This document shows positions 56,668 through 63,677 of a DNA stretch of 64,000 nt, in pieces (positions within the stretch are counted from its first letter, which is position 1; each line of letters opens with the position of its first letter). The notes beneath the pieces were generated by a model. That model had not been told where the DNA came from. It searched no databases and worked only from the letters and a program-made list of their open reading frames with translations. The position numbers and the translations under genes are program-made. Source of the stretch: Vicingaceae bacterium (GTDB lineage: Bacteria; Bacteroidota; Bacteroidia; Flavobacteriales_E; Vicingaceae). The stretch is taken from the NCBI GenBank assembly GCA_026003395.1, contig BPHE01000008.1:45716-109715 (forward strand), written 5' to 3'.

Positions 56668-58110
56668 ATGAAAAAAAAATTCTTGGTCAATATATTGTTT
56701 TTACTTCTGATCAATGCCATTATCAAACCATTATGGGTATTGGGTATAGACAGGGGGGTGCAACTATGGGTCGGAACCGGCAGCTATGGCAGTTATTTTG
56801 CCGTTCTTAATTTGGCTATAATATTAAATATATTTTTGGATTTTGGTTTAACCAACTATTACCACAGGAAAGTGGCTTCGGATCCGGGTATCTTTCCCGA
56901 AGAATTTACACCTGCTGTTTTAATAAAATTGGTTTTTGGCCTGATATATTTTACCTCAGGTTTGATGATAGCATATGTGTCGGGATTCTCACAACGCCTT
57001 ACTCTTGTCGTGGCTGTATTGCTCAATCAATTTTTACTTTCTATGCTTTTGTTTATGAGAAGCAATCTAAGCGGATTGAAACATTATTTCATGGATAGCA
57101 TAATTTCTGTCACCGATAAATTAATTATGATTTTGTGGTGCGGTTATCTTTTGTTACATCCTCATTATTTTCCCAATTTTGATATACTCGATTTTGCATG
57201 GATGCAAAATATCGCCATTTGTATTGCATTGTTGATATCGTTTGGTTTTTTACGAAAGAATCACACTTTCAGAATCCTAATGCCGGGTTGGAAAAAATTT
57301 TTTTCCATTATTAAGGAAACCATGCCATTTTCTTTGCTCGTCATTACCATGGCAATATATTATAGAATCGACGGAGTAATGCTGAAGTGGTTGTTGCCGG
57401 AAGGAGAAATTTATGCCGGAGTTTATGCACAGGGGTTCCGGCTCCTCGATGCAGGTAGTATGATTGGAGCATTGTTTGCCGGACTGTTATTGCCTATGTT
57501 CTCTTATTTGATGGCTAACAAAGGCAATGTGAAAGAATTGTTAAAAGTTTCAATGGATTTAATGTTCTTCATCAATTTGGCCGTATTGGCATATTTTATT
57601 TTCATTACAGATGACATAAGTCGTTGGTTTTATACACATCATCTGAAAGAAACGTCTTTATTGTTGAGGTGGTTGATTCCCTGCTTGTTTTTGGTAAATA
57701 TAACATATATTTTGGGAACGTTTCTGACATCTGCCGGAAATTTAAAACAATTGAACATGATCTCGATTTCAGGTGTAGTGTTAAATGTAATACTCAATTT
57801 GATATTGATACCGGAATACAATGTGCTGGGGGCAGCCATGGCTAGTTTTGCCACTCAATTGCTGGTTATGATCTTGCACGCAATTATATTAAATCAATTA
57901 CATCAAGGATTAACGAATTGGAAACAATGGGCTTATTATGGCGGCTTATTGCTTCTGAGTTTATGGGTGGTTTATGAACTAAAGCAATTTTCTCTTGAAG
58001 TTAAGGATTTTTGGATCATGACTTCAATCTGGATTCTTCTGACAGCATTGTTTATGTTCAGAAAAGAGTGGAAAGTAATGCAAAAATACCTGCTACAAAA
58101 GATTTATTGA
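56668..58110 (+). CDS. MOP-superfamily polysaccharide flippase (Wzx-like)
   Basis: Polytopic membrane protein of 480 residues with about 12-14 helices (ILFLLLINAIIKPLWVLG at the start, then YFTSGLMIAYVSGFSQRL and INLAVLAYFIFITDDISRWF). The pattern is that of MOP/MVF flippases that translocate lipid-linked saccharides. The region LGTFLTSAGNLKQLNMISIS near residue 355 is a common family feature. It is the last ordinary gene before the accessory region; glycosyltransferase genes lie a few kb away. Confidence 0.85.
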   Translation: MKKKFLVNILFLLLINAIIKPLWVLGIDRGVQLWVGTGSYGSYFAVLNLAIILNIFLDFGLTNYYHRKVASDPGIFPEEFTPAVLIKLVFGLIYFTSGLMIAYVSGFSQRLTLVVAVLLNQFLLSMLLFMRSNLSGLKHYFMDSIISVTDKLIMILWCGYLLLHPHYFPNFDILDFAWMQNIAICIALLISFGFLRKNHTFRILMPGWKKFFSIIKETMPFSLLVITMAIYYRIDGVMLKWLLPEGEIYAGVYAQGFRLLDAGSMIGALFAGLLLPMFSYLMANKGNVKELLKVSMDLMFFINLAVLAYFIFITDDISRWFYTHHLKETSLLLRWLIPCLFLVNITYILGTFLTSAGNLKQLNMISISGVVLNVILNLILIPEYNVLGAAMASFATQLLVMILHAIILNQLHQGLTNWKQWAYYGGLLLLSLWVVYELKQFSLEVKDFWIMTSIWILLTALFMFRKEWKVMQKYLLQKIY

Positions 58111-58253
58111 AACAAAAATCACTGCCATACATATATCCGCAAAAATAAATTTTGCAAGAATTTTTATAGAATAGGATAATTGTAATACTCCCCAAAATTA
58201 ACCTCGGGTAAAGGATTAGAAAAGCCCTTAAATTTAACCTTTAAAATCAAAAA

Positions 58254-58523
58254 ATGAAATAATCAAGAAGAAAATCCAGTGCGGCTTTTAAAGCAAAAGT
58301 TGCTTTAGAAGCAATCAAAGAGAAGGAAACTTTGAGCCAATTAGCCAAACGTTTCGAAATACATCCGAATCAAACTTCACTATGAGAGCAGACATTCATT
58401 GAGAATTGTTCGAAGGTGTTTGATGAGAGCTGTCAATATAAACAGGATGGTACGGACCATAAAGAACTCTACACCAAAATTGGAGTTGAAAAAATAGAAT
58501 GACTTTTAAAAAAAGAAGCTTAA
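58254..58523 (+). pseudogene. IS3-family transposase OrfA, decayed
   Basis: The frame from ATG 58254 reads SRRKSSAAFKAKVALEAIKE and LSQLAKRFEIHPNQTSL, the helix-turn-helix start of IS3-type OrfA. In-frame stops break it: TAA at codon 3 (58260-58262), and TGA at 58383-58385 and 58500-58502, where Trp is expected in both cases. The frame ends at TAA 58521-58523. Not functional. Confidence 0.85.
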
Positions 58524-58536
58524 AAAAAATGGGGTT

Positions 58537-58650
58537 ATGAAAACCTTATGCAAATTTGTAGATAGGAATAATAAGCAATTAAGTGTTGGTCGTCAGTGTG
58601 TGCTTTTGGGCATTAATTGGTTAAAGCCGAGAACAAAGGAAAAAAATTAG
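58537..58650 (+). pseudogene. IS3-family transposase OrfB, 5' fragment
   Basis: A 37-residue frame contains LCKFVDRNNKQLSVGRQCVL, which matches the N-terminus of IS3-type OrfB. The catalytic DDE domain is absent. The fragment ends by running into the antisense of the tape-measure gene. Confidence 0.75.
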
Positions 58651-59741
58651 GCTACGGTAACAGCCACTCCTGATAAAGCTTCACCGAAAGGCAATAAAGG
58701 ACCGGTCATTTCAAACATTGAAATCTTTACATTATCCATCCAAGATTTTACCTGTTGCAATGTATGAGCGTAGGAATTTGTATTAATTGCTGCTTGCTCA
58801 TATGCCACATTGGTTCCGGTGACTTTTTGGGTCATTTCATCCACGGCATCGGCGTTTTGAATTAAAAATTGGGCAGCCACTACATTTTCTGCACCGAATG
58901 TTTTTACCAAAAACTCTGTGTCTTGTAATTGAGGTTTTAATTGATTTAATGCTTCCGAAAGCGATGTTTGAGAAAAATCAATACCAAGTGCCGTTTGCAT
59001 TTTAAGTATGATATTGCGCATCGCCGTTCCCGCTTCTGCTCCTTACATGGCGTTTTTACTCAGGACTTCCGTAGCACTGGCTAATTGTTCCAAATCTATT
59101 CCGGCAGCGTTAGCGGCCGCACCGGCTACCTTAAAAGATGCTGCCAATTCGGGTATCTCTGCAGCGCCGAATTTAGAACCTGCCGCCAAAACATTTATTA
59201 CTCGGGAAGCATCCTTGGCTTCTAATCCGAATTGATTAATGGCAGAAGCCATGGCATTGGCTGCTTCTGGTAAGCTGATACCGGCAGCTTGAGATAATTT
59301 AATGGTTTCTTCCTGGAGTGTTTGCAATCCGTCAATACCAATAGAATCTACACTTATTTGAGAAGCCAATAGTTTAAATGCTTCAATAGCCTGACTTGCC
59401 CCCAAGCCGGAAGATACACCGACTTCCCTTGCTTTCTGCGAAAGTATTTCTAAATCCTTACCGGCTATACCTGTAATGGCGGAAAGCTCTGCAACGGATT
59501 GCTCAAATTCTAATCCGGGTTTCGATATATCTGTTAATGCTTGCGAAACATGTTCAACCTGATCGATAAATGCTGAAAAACTAATTTGTTTGATGGAATT
59601 ACTGATATTCGTGAATGAAGAGGACGCATTCTGCTCCAATACATTTACTGTGTTTTTCAGCTCTACAAAGTCAGCTTGTAACTTTTTTATTTGTATAAAT
59701 ACATCTCCAAACTCAAATTTTATTTCAGTTTTTTCAGACAT
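58647..59741 (-). pseudogene. Phage tail tape-measure protein, truncated and interrupted
   Basis: The N-terminal part of a TP901-type tape measure, which sets phage tail length. The frame from 59741 has a coiled coil (FGDVFIQIKKLQADFVELKN) and then the conserved core LSAITGIAGKDLEILSQKAR and FKVAGAAANAAGIDLEQLA. A TAA at 59043-59045 interrupts it, and the same frame then resumes as GAEAGTAMRNIILKMQTALG. It ends at 58647 against the IS3 remnant, so most of the usual C-terminus is gone. It follows the tail-chaperone gene as in tailed phages. Prophage remnant. Confidence 0.88.
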
Positions 59742-59745
59742 TTCT

Positions 59746-59753
59746 TATATTTG
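59746..59753 (+). promoter_or_regulatory. Candidate -7 box for small membrane protein
   Basis: TATATTTG, a perfect TAnnTTTG, seven bases before the ATG at 59761. Transcription would start almost at the ATG, giving a leaderless or very short-leader mRNA. Confidence 0.35.
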
Positions 59754-59760
59754 TGTTGTT

Positions 59761-59952
59761 ATGAATTTGAAAACCGCTAATATCATATCTTTACTTTTCT
59801 CTTTAATTTTCACTACTTCTATTATTCATACGATGTGGAATCACATACATTGGTATCATTTTTGGGCTGTTCCTGTTGCATATTTATTGAGCTTTGCCCT
59901 CATCCGTTGGTTATTGGTCGGAACGCTCGTGAATGATAAATCTAAAAATTAA
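59761..59952 (+). CDS. Small two-helix membrane protein in prophage (possible moron)
   Basis: A 63-residue protein with two hydrophobic helices (NIISLLFSLIFTTSIIH and FWAVPVAYLLSFALIRWLLV), separated by MWNHIHWYH. It lies on the plus strand, opposite to the phage tail genes, and exactly fills the gap between the tail-chaperone extension and the tape-measure start. It has its own -7 box. Oppositely oriented small genes in phage late regions are often lysogenic-conversion genes. The family is unknown to me and expression is not shown. Confidence 0.5.
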   Translation: MNLKTANIISLLFSLIFTTSIIHTMWNHIHWYHFWAVPVAYLLSFALIRWLLVGTLVNDKSKN

Positions 59953-60167
59953 TCGGTTTTAAAAAGGCGGCTTAACACTCTTGACAAAGCTTCTTCTTGT
60001 ATCTGCACATTAAACTCTCTTAGTCATATTGCCTCATTCAGTAATCTCAAGAACGTTTCTTCATCCATCTCTTCCGGATCCCGTCCAAATGTATATCGAA
60101 CAAGTGCAATTGCCTTATTCCATGTATCTTTCTCCGGCTCCGGGTCTATCTGCCCGGAGCTTAGAGC
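59949..60167 (-). pseudogene. Tail-chaperone frameshift extension (T part), nonsense-interrupted
   Basis: This frame is reached by -1 frameshifting from the upstream small gene. It reads ALSSGQIDPEPEKDTWNKAI, then ALVRYTFGRDPEEMDEETFL and RLLNEAI. It stops at TGA 60024-60026, where a Trp (TGG) would fit, and continues LREFNVQIQEEALSRVLSRL to 59949. The total of 73 codons is a normal size for the T part of a G/GT pair. It is consistent with decay of the prophage. Confidence 0.7.
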
Positions 60168-60173
60168 TTTTTT
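60137..60173 (-). promoter_or_regulatory. Programmed -1 ribosomal frameshift site
   Basis: On the minus strand the heptamer A AAA AAG (60173-60167) sits in the right phase before the zero-frame stop (CTC TAA). Six bases later an 8-bp GC stem GCTCCGGG / CCCGGAGC (60160-60137) with an 8-base loop follows. Heptamer, spacer and stem are the classic elements. Slipping by -1 leads directly into the conserved extension frame. Confidence 0.75.
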
Positions 60174-60466
60174 ATCTCGGCTTCTTTAATCTTAAACAAC
60201 TCACCTAATTTTTTAATTACCCCCAATTTTGCCTCTTCATCTTCCTTAATAATTTCATCTCCGGCTAACCAGCAATTTTCCAACATAATATTGCCGCTTT
60301 TGATAGGATCAATGTCGGCAAACTTAGCCGCAGCAGAGATGATCTGTAAATCTGGTTTTCTAAAATACGCCGTGGCTTTTGTGTCTTCTTCGATATTGAC
60401 CGTTATGGCATAAACATCGCCATATTTTGCTTTCCATTTTTTAATTTGAGCTTCTGTTATTTCCAT
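60161..60466 (-). CDS. Phage tail-assembly chaperone-like protein (G part)
   Basis: A 101-residue protein starting ITEAQIKKWKAKYGDVYAIT, a sequence type found in Bacteroidota prophages next to the tape measure. It has no membrane segment; the central part (KPDLQIISAAAKFADIDPIK) is followed by a Lys/Glu-rich end. In tailed phages this gene makes the tail chaperone, with part of the product extended by a -1 shift. Its position just upstream of the tape-measure gene on the same strand supports this. I do not assert a family number. Confidence 0.7.
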   Translation of the reverse strand: MEITEAQIKKWKAKYGDVYAITVNIEEDTKATAYFRKPDLQIISAAAKFADIDPIKSGNIMLENCWLAGDEIIKEDEEAKLGVIKKLGELFKIKEAEIKKL

Positions 60467-60611
60467 AATTAGAAAGCTGCTCTGTAAAGATATTTGTTTT
60501 TAATGCTATAGAATACTGGAAATTTTTGACCTAAAATAGCAATTTTCTTGCAATTTTGCAGTTAATATCCCGCCTGTCAACAATATGTTATTGATAAACA
60601 GTGAATAAAGT

Positions 60612-60845
60612 GAAAGTTTCCGGGTTTCTCAGGAGAAACTATTTATTGAAAATTTCTTAATTTCAAGAATTAAAGAATAGTTGAAACAAGCAAAAGAAAC
60701 AAAACCTCCTCAAAAACCAAAACCAAATGATGCAATAGTAAAGTGGACAAGATTTTATGAATTGGAAAGATTAAAGATAGAATTTATAATATGGGAATAC
60801 CATAATGGAAGTATGGTTTTTCATAGTATGTTGTTAAAAAAATAA
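60612..60845 (+). pseudogene. Orphan toxin-like C-terminal fragment (cassette 0)
   Basis: An in-frame stretch with no N-terminal module. It reads SQEKLFIENFLISRIKE, a TAG (60678-60680), then LKQAKETKPPQKPKPNDAIV and KWTRFYELERLKIEFIIWEY, ending HSMLLKK. The WTRFYE...FHS pattern recurs in the other cassette tails (WTHF in cassette 3; LHSI in cassettes A and 1; LHAI in cassette 2). This is the 3' end of a decayed toxin-like gene. Hairpin element 0 follows immediately. The function is inferred from the neighbouring MuF cassettes. Confidence 0.55.
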
Positions 60846-60907
60846 TCAACCCATATACGTAGCAGAAATGGCATACGCTTGGGTTGATCATTTTAAGCAT
60901 AAAGCTC
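60836..60907 (-). ncRNA. Candidate small RNA 0 (hairpin element)
   Basis: On the minus strand a -7 box TATATTTG (60919-60912) is followed by the mini-hairpin AGC-TTTAT-GCT (60906-60896). Next comes the main stem ATCAACCC / GGGTTGAT (60888-60845), then a run of seven T (60842-60836). This is the layout of a short RNA of about 70 bases ending in an intrinsic terminator. Its 3' end is antisense to the last codons of the cassette 0 toxin tail. The structure is visible; transcription is inferred. The alternative is a simple terminator. Confidence 0.4.
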
Positions 60908-60927
60908 ATTTCAAATATACGCAAAAA

Positions 60928-61184
60928 TGATAAAAAAGTTGATAAGTGAAATGGATGAATATTTTAAAAATCGTTTAGGCAAGAATACTGCTTTTTGTCG
61001 TCGATTTTTTATTTGTGATAATTAATTTGATATTATCTGCTTTTGGAAAGCCGAAATTAGAACAAAATATTAATAAAAACAAGCTAATGTGTATGAATAT
61101 GAAGGTTTAATTTTTCATCTGTGGATTCTAAAACGGAATAGCAAAGCAATATTGCATTCGATAAATAAAAAAAGCGGTAAGTAG
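60928..61184 (+). pseudogene. Decayed cassette A with toxin tail
   Basis: After the boundary block, the frame MIKKLISEMDEYFKNRLGKN stops at 32 codons, without the gpG/MuF module. Further on, 61077-61184 in frame reads KQANVYEYEGLIFHLWILKR and ILHSINKKSGK, clearly related to the tail ends of the other cassettes. Frame changes and stops in between show decay. The stop codon lies inside hairpin element A. Confidence 0.5.
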
Positions 61185-61237
61185 GACTCGACAGAAGAGG
61201 ACGAACTTGCTTACCGCTGTTCTTGAGCATAAAGCTT
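61167..61237 (-). ncRNA. Candidate small RNA A (hairpin element)
   Basis: Minus strand: -7 box TAAATTTG (61249-61242), mini-hairpin AGC-TTTAT-GCT (61236-61226), nine-base-pair stem AGCGGTAAG / CTTACCGCT (61218-61173), then a run of seven T (61173-61167). It overlaps the toxin stop codon of cassette A in antisense. The order and spacing are the same as in element 0, but the stem sequence differs. Confidence 0.42.
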
Positions 61238-61277
61238 ACTACAAATTTACGCAAAAATGATAAAAAGTTGTAAAAAA

Positions 61278-61959
61278 ATGGCTGATTTATCACATATAGA
61301 ACGTAATATAAAAGCACTTGAAAGTTACATGAAAAACGACAATGTCCAGGAAAATAGGTGTGGAAAGTGTGAACTTTTTTACCAAAAACTTCGAAAAAGG
61401 CGGATTTATAGACAGATGGATGCCGCCAAACGATTGGGGCTGCAAATGCCGTGTAAGACAAGTCGCAAAACCGGACAAGTTTATTGAACCGCCGACAGAT
61501 ATTAAACAACCACCTGCCGTAATGCAAAATAATCCCGGAAAAACAGGCAAGGCATTTACCGACGGGCACCCCATGATTAAACAAATGAGCAATACCACCA
61601 AAGCGGAAATTGAAAGGGAGTTTAAGACACTGTATCGAAGGATAATAGAAAGTGCTTTTATTAGCATATTTAAAAACAAAAAAATCAAAACAAATGATGG
61701 GTTAGTGGTAACATTATCTTCGGTAAGTTTTAGAAAAATATCTTCAAACGATGATTATTTCCATACTATCAAACATATTTTAGTTAAAAAAAACATTGAA
61801 TTTCTTAAAAAAGCTAAATTAATTCGAGTAGAAAAAGCAATAAAGGCAAGAAGAAATATTGAAAAAGTTTTAATTTATCAGGATAATGATTTTACTTATC
61901 ATATCTGGAAAACAAAAGGGAGGGATGAATACATTTTACATTCCATAAAAAAACGGTAA
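61278..61959 (+). pseudogene. gpG-MuF chimeric toxin, cassette 1 (frameshifted)
   Basis: Starts ATGGCTGATTT (MADLSHIERNIKALESYMKN). One extra base near 61340 (GACAATG against GACGTGC in cassette 2) then breaks the frame. The rest continues from 61342 as SRKIGVESVNFFTKNFEKGG, the MuF/gpF C-terminal motif DRWMPPNDWGCKCRVRQ, the linker NPGKTGKAFTDGHPM, then a variable Lys-rich tail of about 115 residues ending YHIWKTKGRDEYILHSIKKR. MuF-type phage proteins with nuclease toxin tails are known; this tail's activity is inferred. The stop codon lies within hairpin element 1. Confidence 0.7.
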
Positions 61960-62017
61960 GGAGTGCTCCTGCAGAAGAGGCAGGTCTTGCTTACCGCTTT
62001 TATTGAGCATAAAGCTC
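61947..62017 (-). ncRNA. Candidate small RNA 1 (hairpin element)
   Basis: Minus strand: a degenerate -7 box TTTATTTG (62029-62022), mini-hairpin GAGC-TTTAT-GCTC (62017-62005), stem CGGTAAG / CTTACCG (61996-61954) with inner stem CCTGC / GCAGG, then a run of seven T (61953-61947). The plus strand also has a short T-run after the stem, so this element may terminate in both directions. Confidence 0.4.
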
Positions 62018-62062
62018 ACTGCAAATAAACGCAAAAATGATAAAAAAGTTGTATGTAAAAAA

Positions 62063-62770
62063 ATGGCTGATTTATCACATATAGAACGTAAGATAAAAGC
62101 ACTTGAACGTTACATGAAAAACGACGTGCCCCGGAAATTAGCTGTGGAAAGTGTGAAGTTTTTTACCGAAAACTTCGAAAAAGGCGGATTTGTAGACAGA
62201 TGGATGCCGCCAAACGATTGGGGCTGCAAATGCCGTGTAAGACAAGTGGCAAAACCGGACAAGTTTATTGAACCGCCGACAGATATTAAACAACCACCTG
62301 CCGTAATTCAAAATAATCCCGGAAAAACAGGCAAGGCATTTACCGACGGGCACCCCATGATTAAACAAGTGAGCAAAACCGCCAAAGAGGAAATTGAAAG
62401 GGAGTTTAGTGACATGTATGCAAGACTAATTAGTGATGAAATATTTACATGGGCAAAAAAAGAGTTATCAGGAAAAATGATTAAAGCAAAGGATAAACCG
62501 GATATATTAATAACAACCAAAAAGATAAAGACAATACTCAGTAAACCTGTAAAGAAAAAATGGTTAAAAAATATCATTTTACGTCATCTTGATTATTACT
62601 ATAAAAAAAGCAAATATGTAAGTTTTACTAAGGAAATTAAAGGAAGACAGAAATACAGATATTGGTATTACTACGAGGTAAGGATATTGAATGAAAAGTA
62701 TTATTTAAATATTGTCATGTTATCGAATGGTGAAAAAAGATTACATGCTATTACAGATAACATTAAATAA
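62063..62770 (+). CDS. gpG-MuF chimeric protein with putative toxin tail, cassette 2 (intact)
   Basis: The only complete cassette, 235 residues. Residues 1-45 resemble phage virion-morphogenesis (gpG-like) N-termini (PRKLAVESVKFFTENFEKGG). Residues 47-63 are the MuF/gpF C-terminal signature DRWMPPNDWGCKCRVRQ. Residues 64-115 are the linker (PPTDIKQPPAV, NPGKTGKAFTDGHPM). Residues about 120-235 are a Lys-rich variable tail ending YYYEVRILNEKYYLNIVMLS and LHAITDNIK. The plan fits MuF polymorphic toxins, whose tails are often barnase/EndoU/RelE-like nucleases. There is no immunity gene next to it. The longer start at 62003 lies in the boundary block and is rejected. Confidence 0.7.
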   Translation: MADLSHIERKIKALERYMKNDVPRKLAVESVKFFTENFEKGGFVDRWMPPNDWGCKCRVRQVAKPDKFIEPPTDIKQPPAVIQNNPGKTGKAFTDGHPMIKQVSKTAKEEIEREFSDMYARLISDEIFTWAKKELSGKMIKAKDKPDILITTKKIKTILSKPVKKKWLKNIILRHLDYYYKKSKYVSFTKEIKGRQKYRYWYYYEVRILNEKYYLNIVMLSNGEKRLHAITDNIK

Positions 62771-62829
62771 AAGCAGGTCTATTTCACTGGCCCTTGGTTA
62801 TCCAGTCCAAGGGGGGAAATAAACCTGCT
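62765..62829 (-). ncRNA. Candidate small RNA 2 (hairpin element)
   Basis: Minus strand: -7 box TATATTTG (62842-62835), then a strong three-part stem: AGCAGGT / ACCTGCT (62829-62772), TATTTC / GAAATA, CCCTTGG / CCAAGGG, followed by TTTTATTT. The AGCATAAAGCT mini-hairpin is missing here. It is directly downstream of cassette 2 and overlaps its last codons in antisense. Confidence 0.4.
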
Positions 62830-62871
62830 CACTGCAAATATACGCAAAAATGATAAAAAAGTTGTAAAAAA

Positions 62872-63172
62872 ATGGCTGATTTCTCACTTATAGAACGTAA
62901 AATAAAAGCACTTGAACGTTACATGAAAAACGACATGCTCCGGAAAATAGGTGTGGAAAGTGTGAACTTTTTTACCGAGAACTAAGAATACCAATATTAT
63001 TATTCCGAAAAGAGGGATTGAAAAGAGTATTAATGCAATTGAAAAGACAAATTCGTATGAAATTTTCGACCTATTAAACAAGATCAATGATATTATTCGA
63101 TTAGCAAAATGGGTAAGAAAAGAAAAACGCAATAATCCAAAAAGAGCAAATGTTATTTGGACGCATTTTTAA
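62872..63172 (+). pseudogene. Decayed gpG-toxin cassette 3
   Basis: Starts with the same gpG-like N-terminus (MADFSLIERKIKALERYMKN ... GVESVNFFTEN), then TAA at 62983-62985. Exactly at this point homology to the other cassettes stops. The +1 frame then reads IIIPKRGIEKSINAIEKTNS, KINDIIRLAKWVRKEKRNNP and KRANVIWTHF to a stop at 63170-63172. WTHF aligns with WTRF of cassette 0, so this is the middle part of a related toxin with its last strands missing. It looks like an out-of-frame recombination junction. Confidence 0.6.
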
Positions 63173-63677
63173 GAATAAAAAATTCACTTTTGTCCGATAA
63201 AAAAATCAAAAGTAGTAATTTTATTTATCGAAAGAATTGATATTATTGACGTTGTTTTTTAATTTGAAATGTTAGCCCCCATTTTTTCTCTATGTTTTGT
63301 CAAATATTAAGTGAAAGTTGACTGTTGGTGGTTTGTTTTCTGTTATCCAATCTTTCTCGGGATTCTCAAGAAATTTTAATAAATGTATGTAGTTGAACAA
63401 ATGTAAGATGATCGCAGGTATCAAACTTTTTTACATAATGATCGGCTTTGTGTGCGAGCAATAGATCTGACTTTTTGGGAATCAACAAAAGAAATCAGCT
63501 GTCCGCAAACAGATTGTCAAAAAAAATAACTACTTTTGCTCATGGTGGTTATGTTTTGTTTTATACAAAACTAAGGTAAAAAGTGATGTAAAATTGCCTC
63601 ACTTTTTTCAAAATATTTTGTCGGAAAATAGAAATTTCATATAATTGTGTGTTGGTTGTGATTTACTATAATAAACT
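63173..63677. other. Non-coding stretch
   Basis: About 500 bases without a supportable gene. It contains a weak hairpin ACTTTTG / CAAAAGT (63186-63213), a -7-like box TACTTTTG (63531-63538), and a small hairpin GTTTTGT-TTTAT-ACAAAAC just downstream. These may form the promoter and leader of the gene at 63678. Confidence 0.5.

Larger units (their letters stand above)
58181..58650 (+). mobile_element. Remnant of an IS3-family insertion sequence
   Basis: The left end begins TGTAATACTCCCCAAAATTA, like an IS3-type terminal repeat. It contains a decayed orfA and the first codons of orfB. The right end is missing: orfB text runs into the truncated tape-measure gene at about 58645. No right terminal repeat is visible. 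The element is dead; the deletion joining it to the prophage is inferred. Confidence 0.8.
60900..62985 (+). repeat. Tandem repeats of cassette boundary and gpG/gpF module
   Basis: Four copies of a boundary block: AGCATAAAGCT (absent in the last copy), CAAATATACGC, AAAAATGATAAAAA(A)GTTG. They start near 60896, 61226, 62006 and 62830. In three copies the block runs into ATGGCTGATTT, the start of the gpG-like N-terminus (61278, 62063, 62872). In two copies homology continues about 345 bases, through the MuF motif, and then drops sharply at about 61625 and 62407, where the toxin tails begin. These are the direct repeats that could mediate cassette exchange. Confidence 0.85.

Noticed and set aside
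58254..60166. TGA read as Trp (recoded mobile DNA)
   Set aside because: Three TGA codons in the decayed IS and phage genes fall where Trp is expected. But normal TGG is used in the tape-measure gene and cassettes, other stops there are TAA or TAG, and TGA ends intact genes in the window. Point decay explains it.
60137..60173. Plus-strand intrinsic terminator
   Set aside because: A GC stem is followed at some distance by six T on the plus strand, but no plus-strand gene ends here, and the same bases form an in-phase frameshift signal in the minus-strand gene.
60612..63172. Integron cassette array with attC-like hairpins
   Set aside because: The hairpins separate cassettes and vary in sequence, as attC sites do. 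However, they lack the RYYYAAC/GTTRRRY core pairs, there is no integrase, and they end in T-runs on the minus strand.
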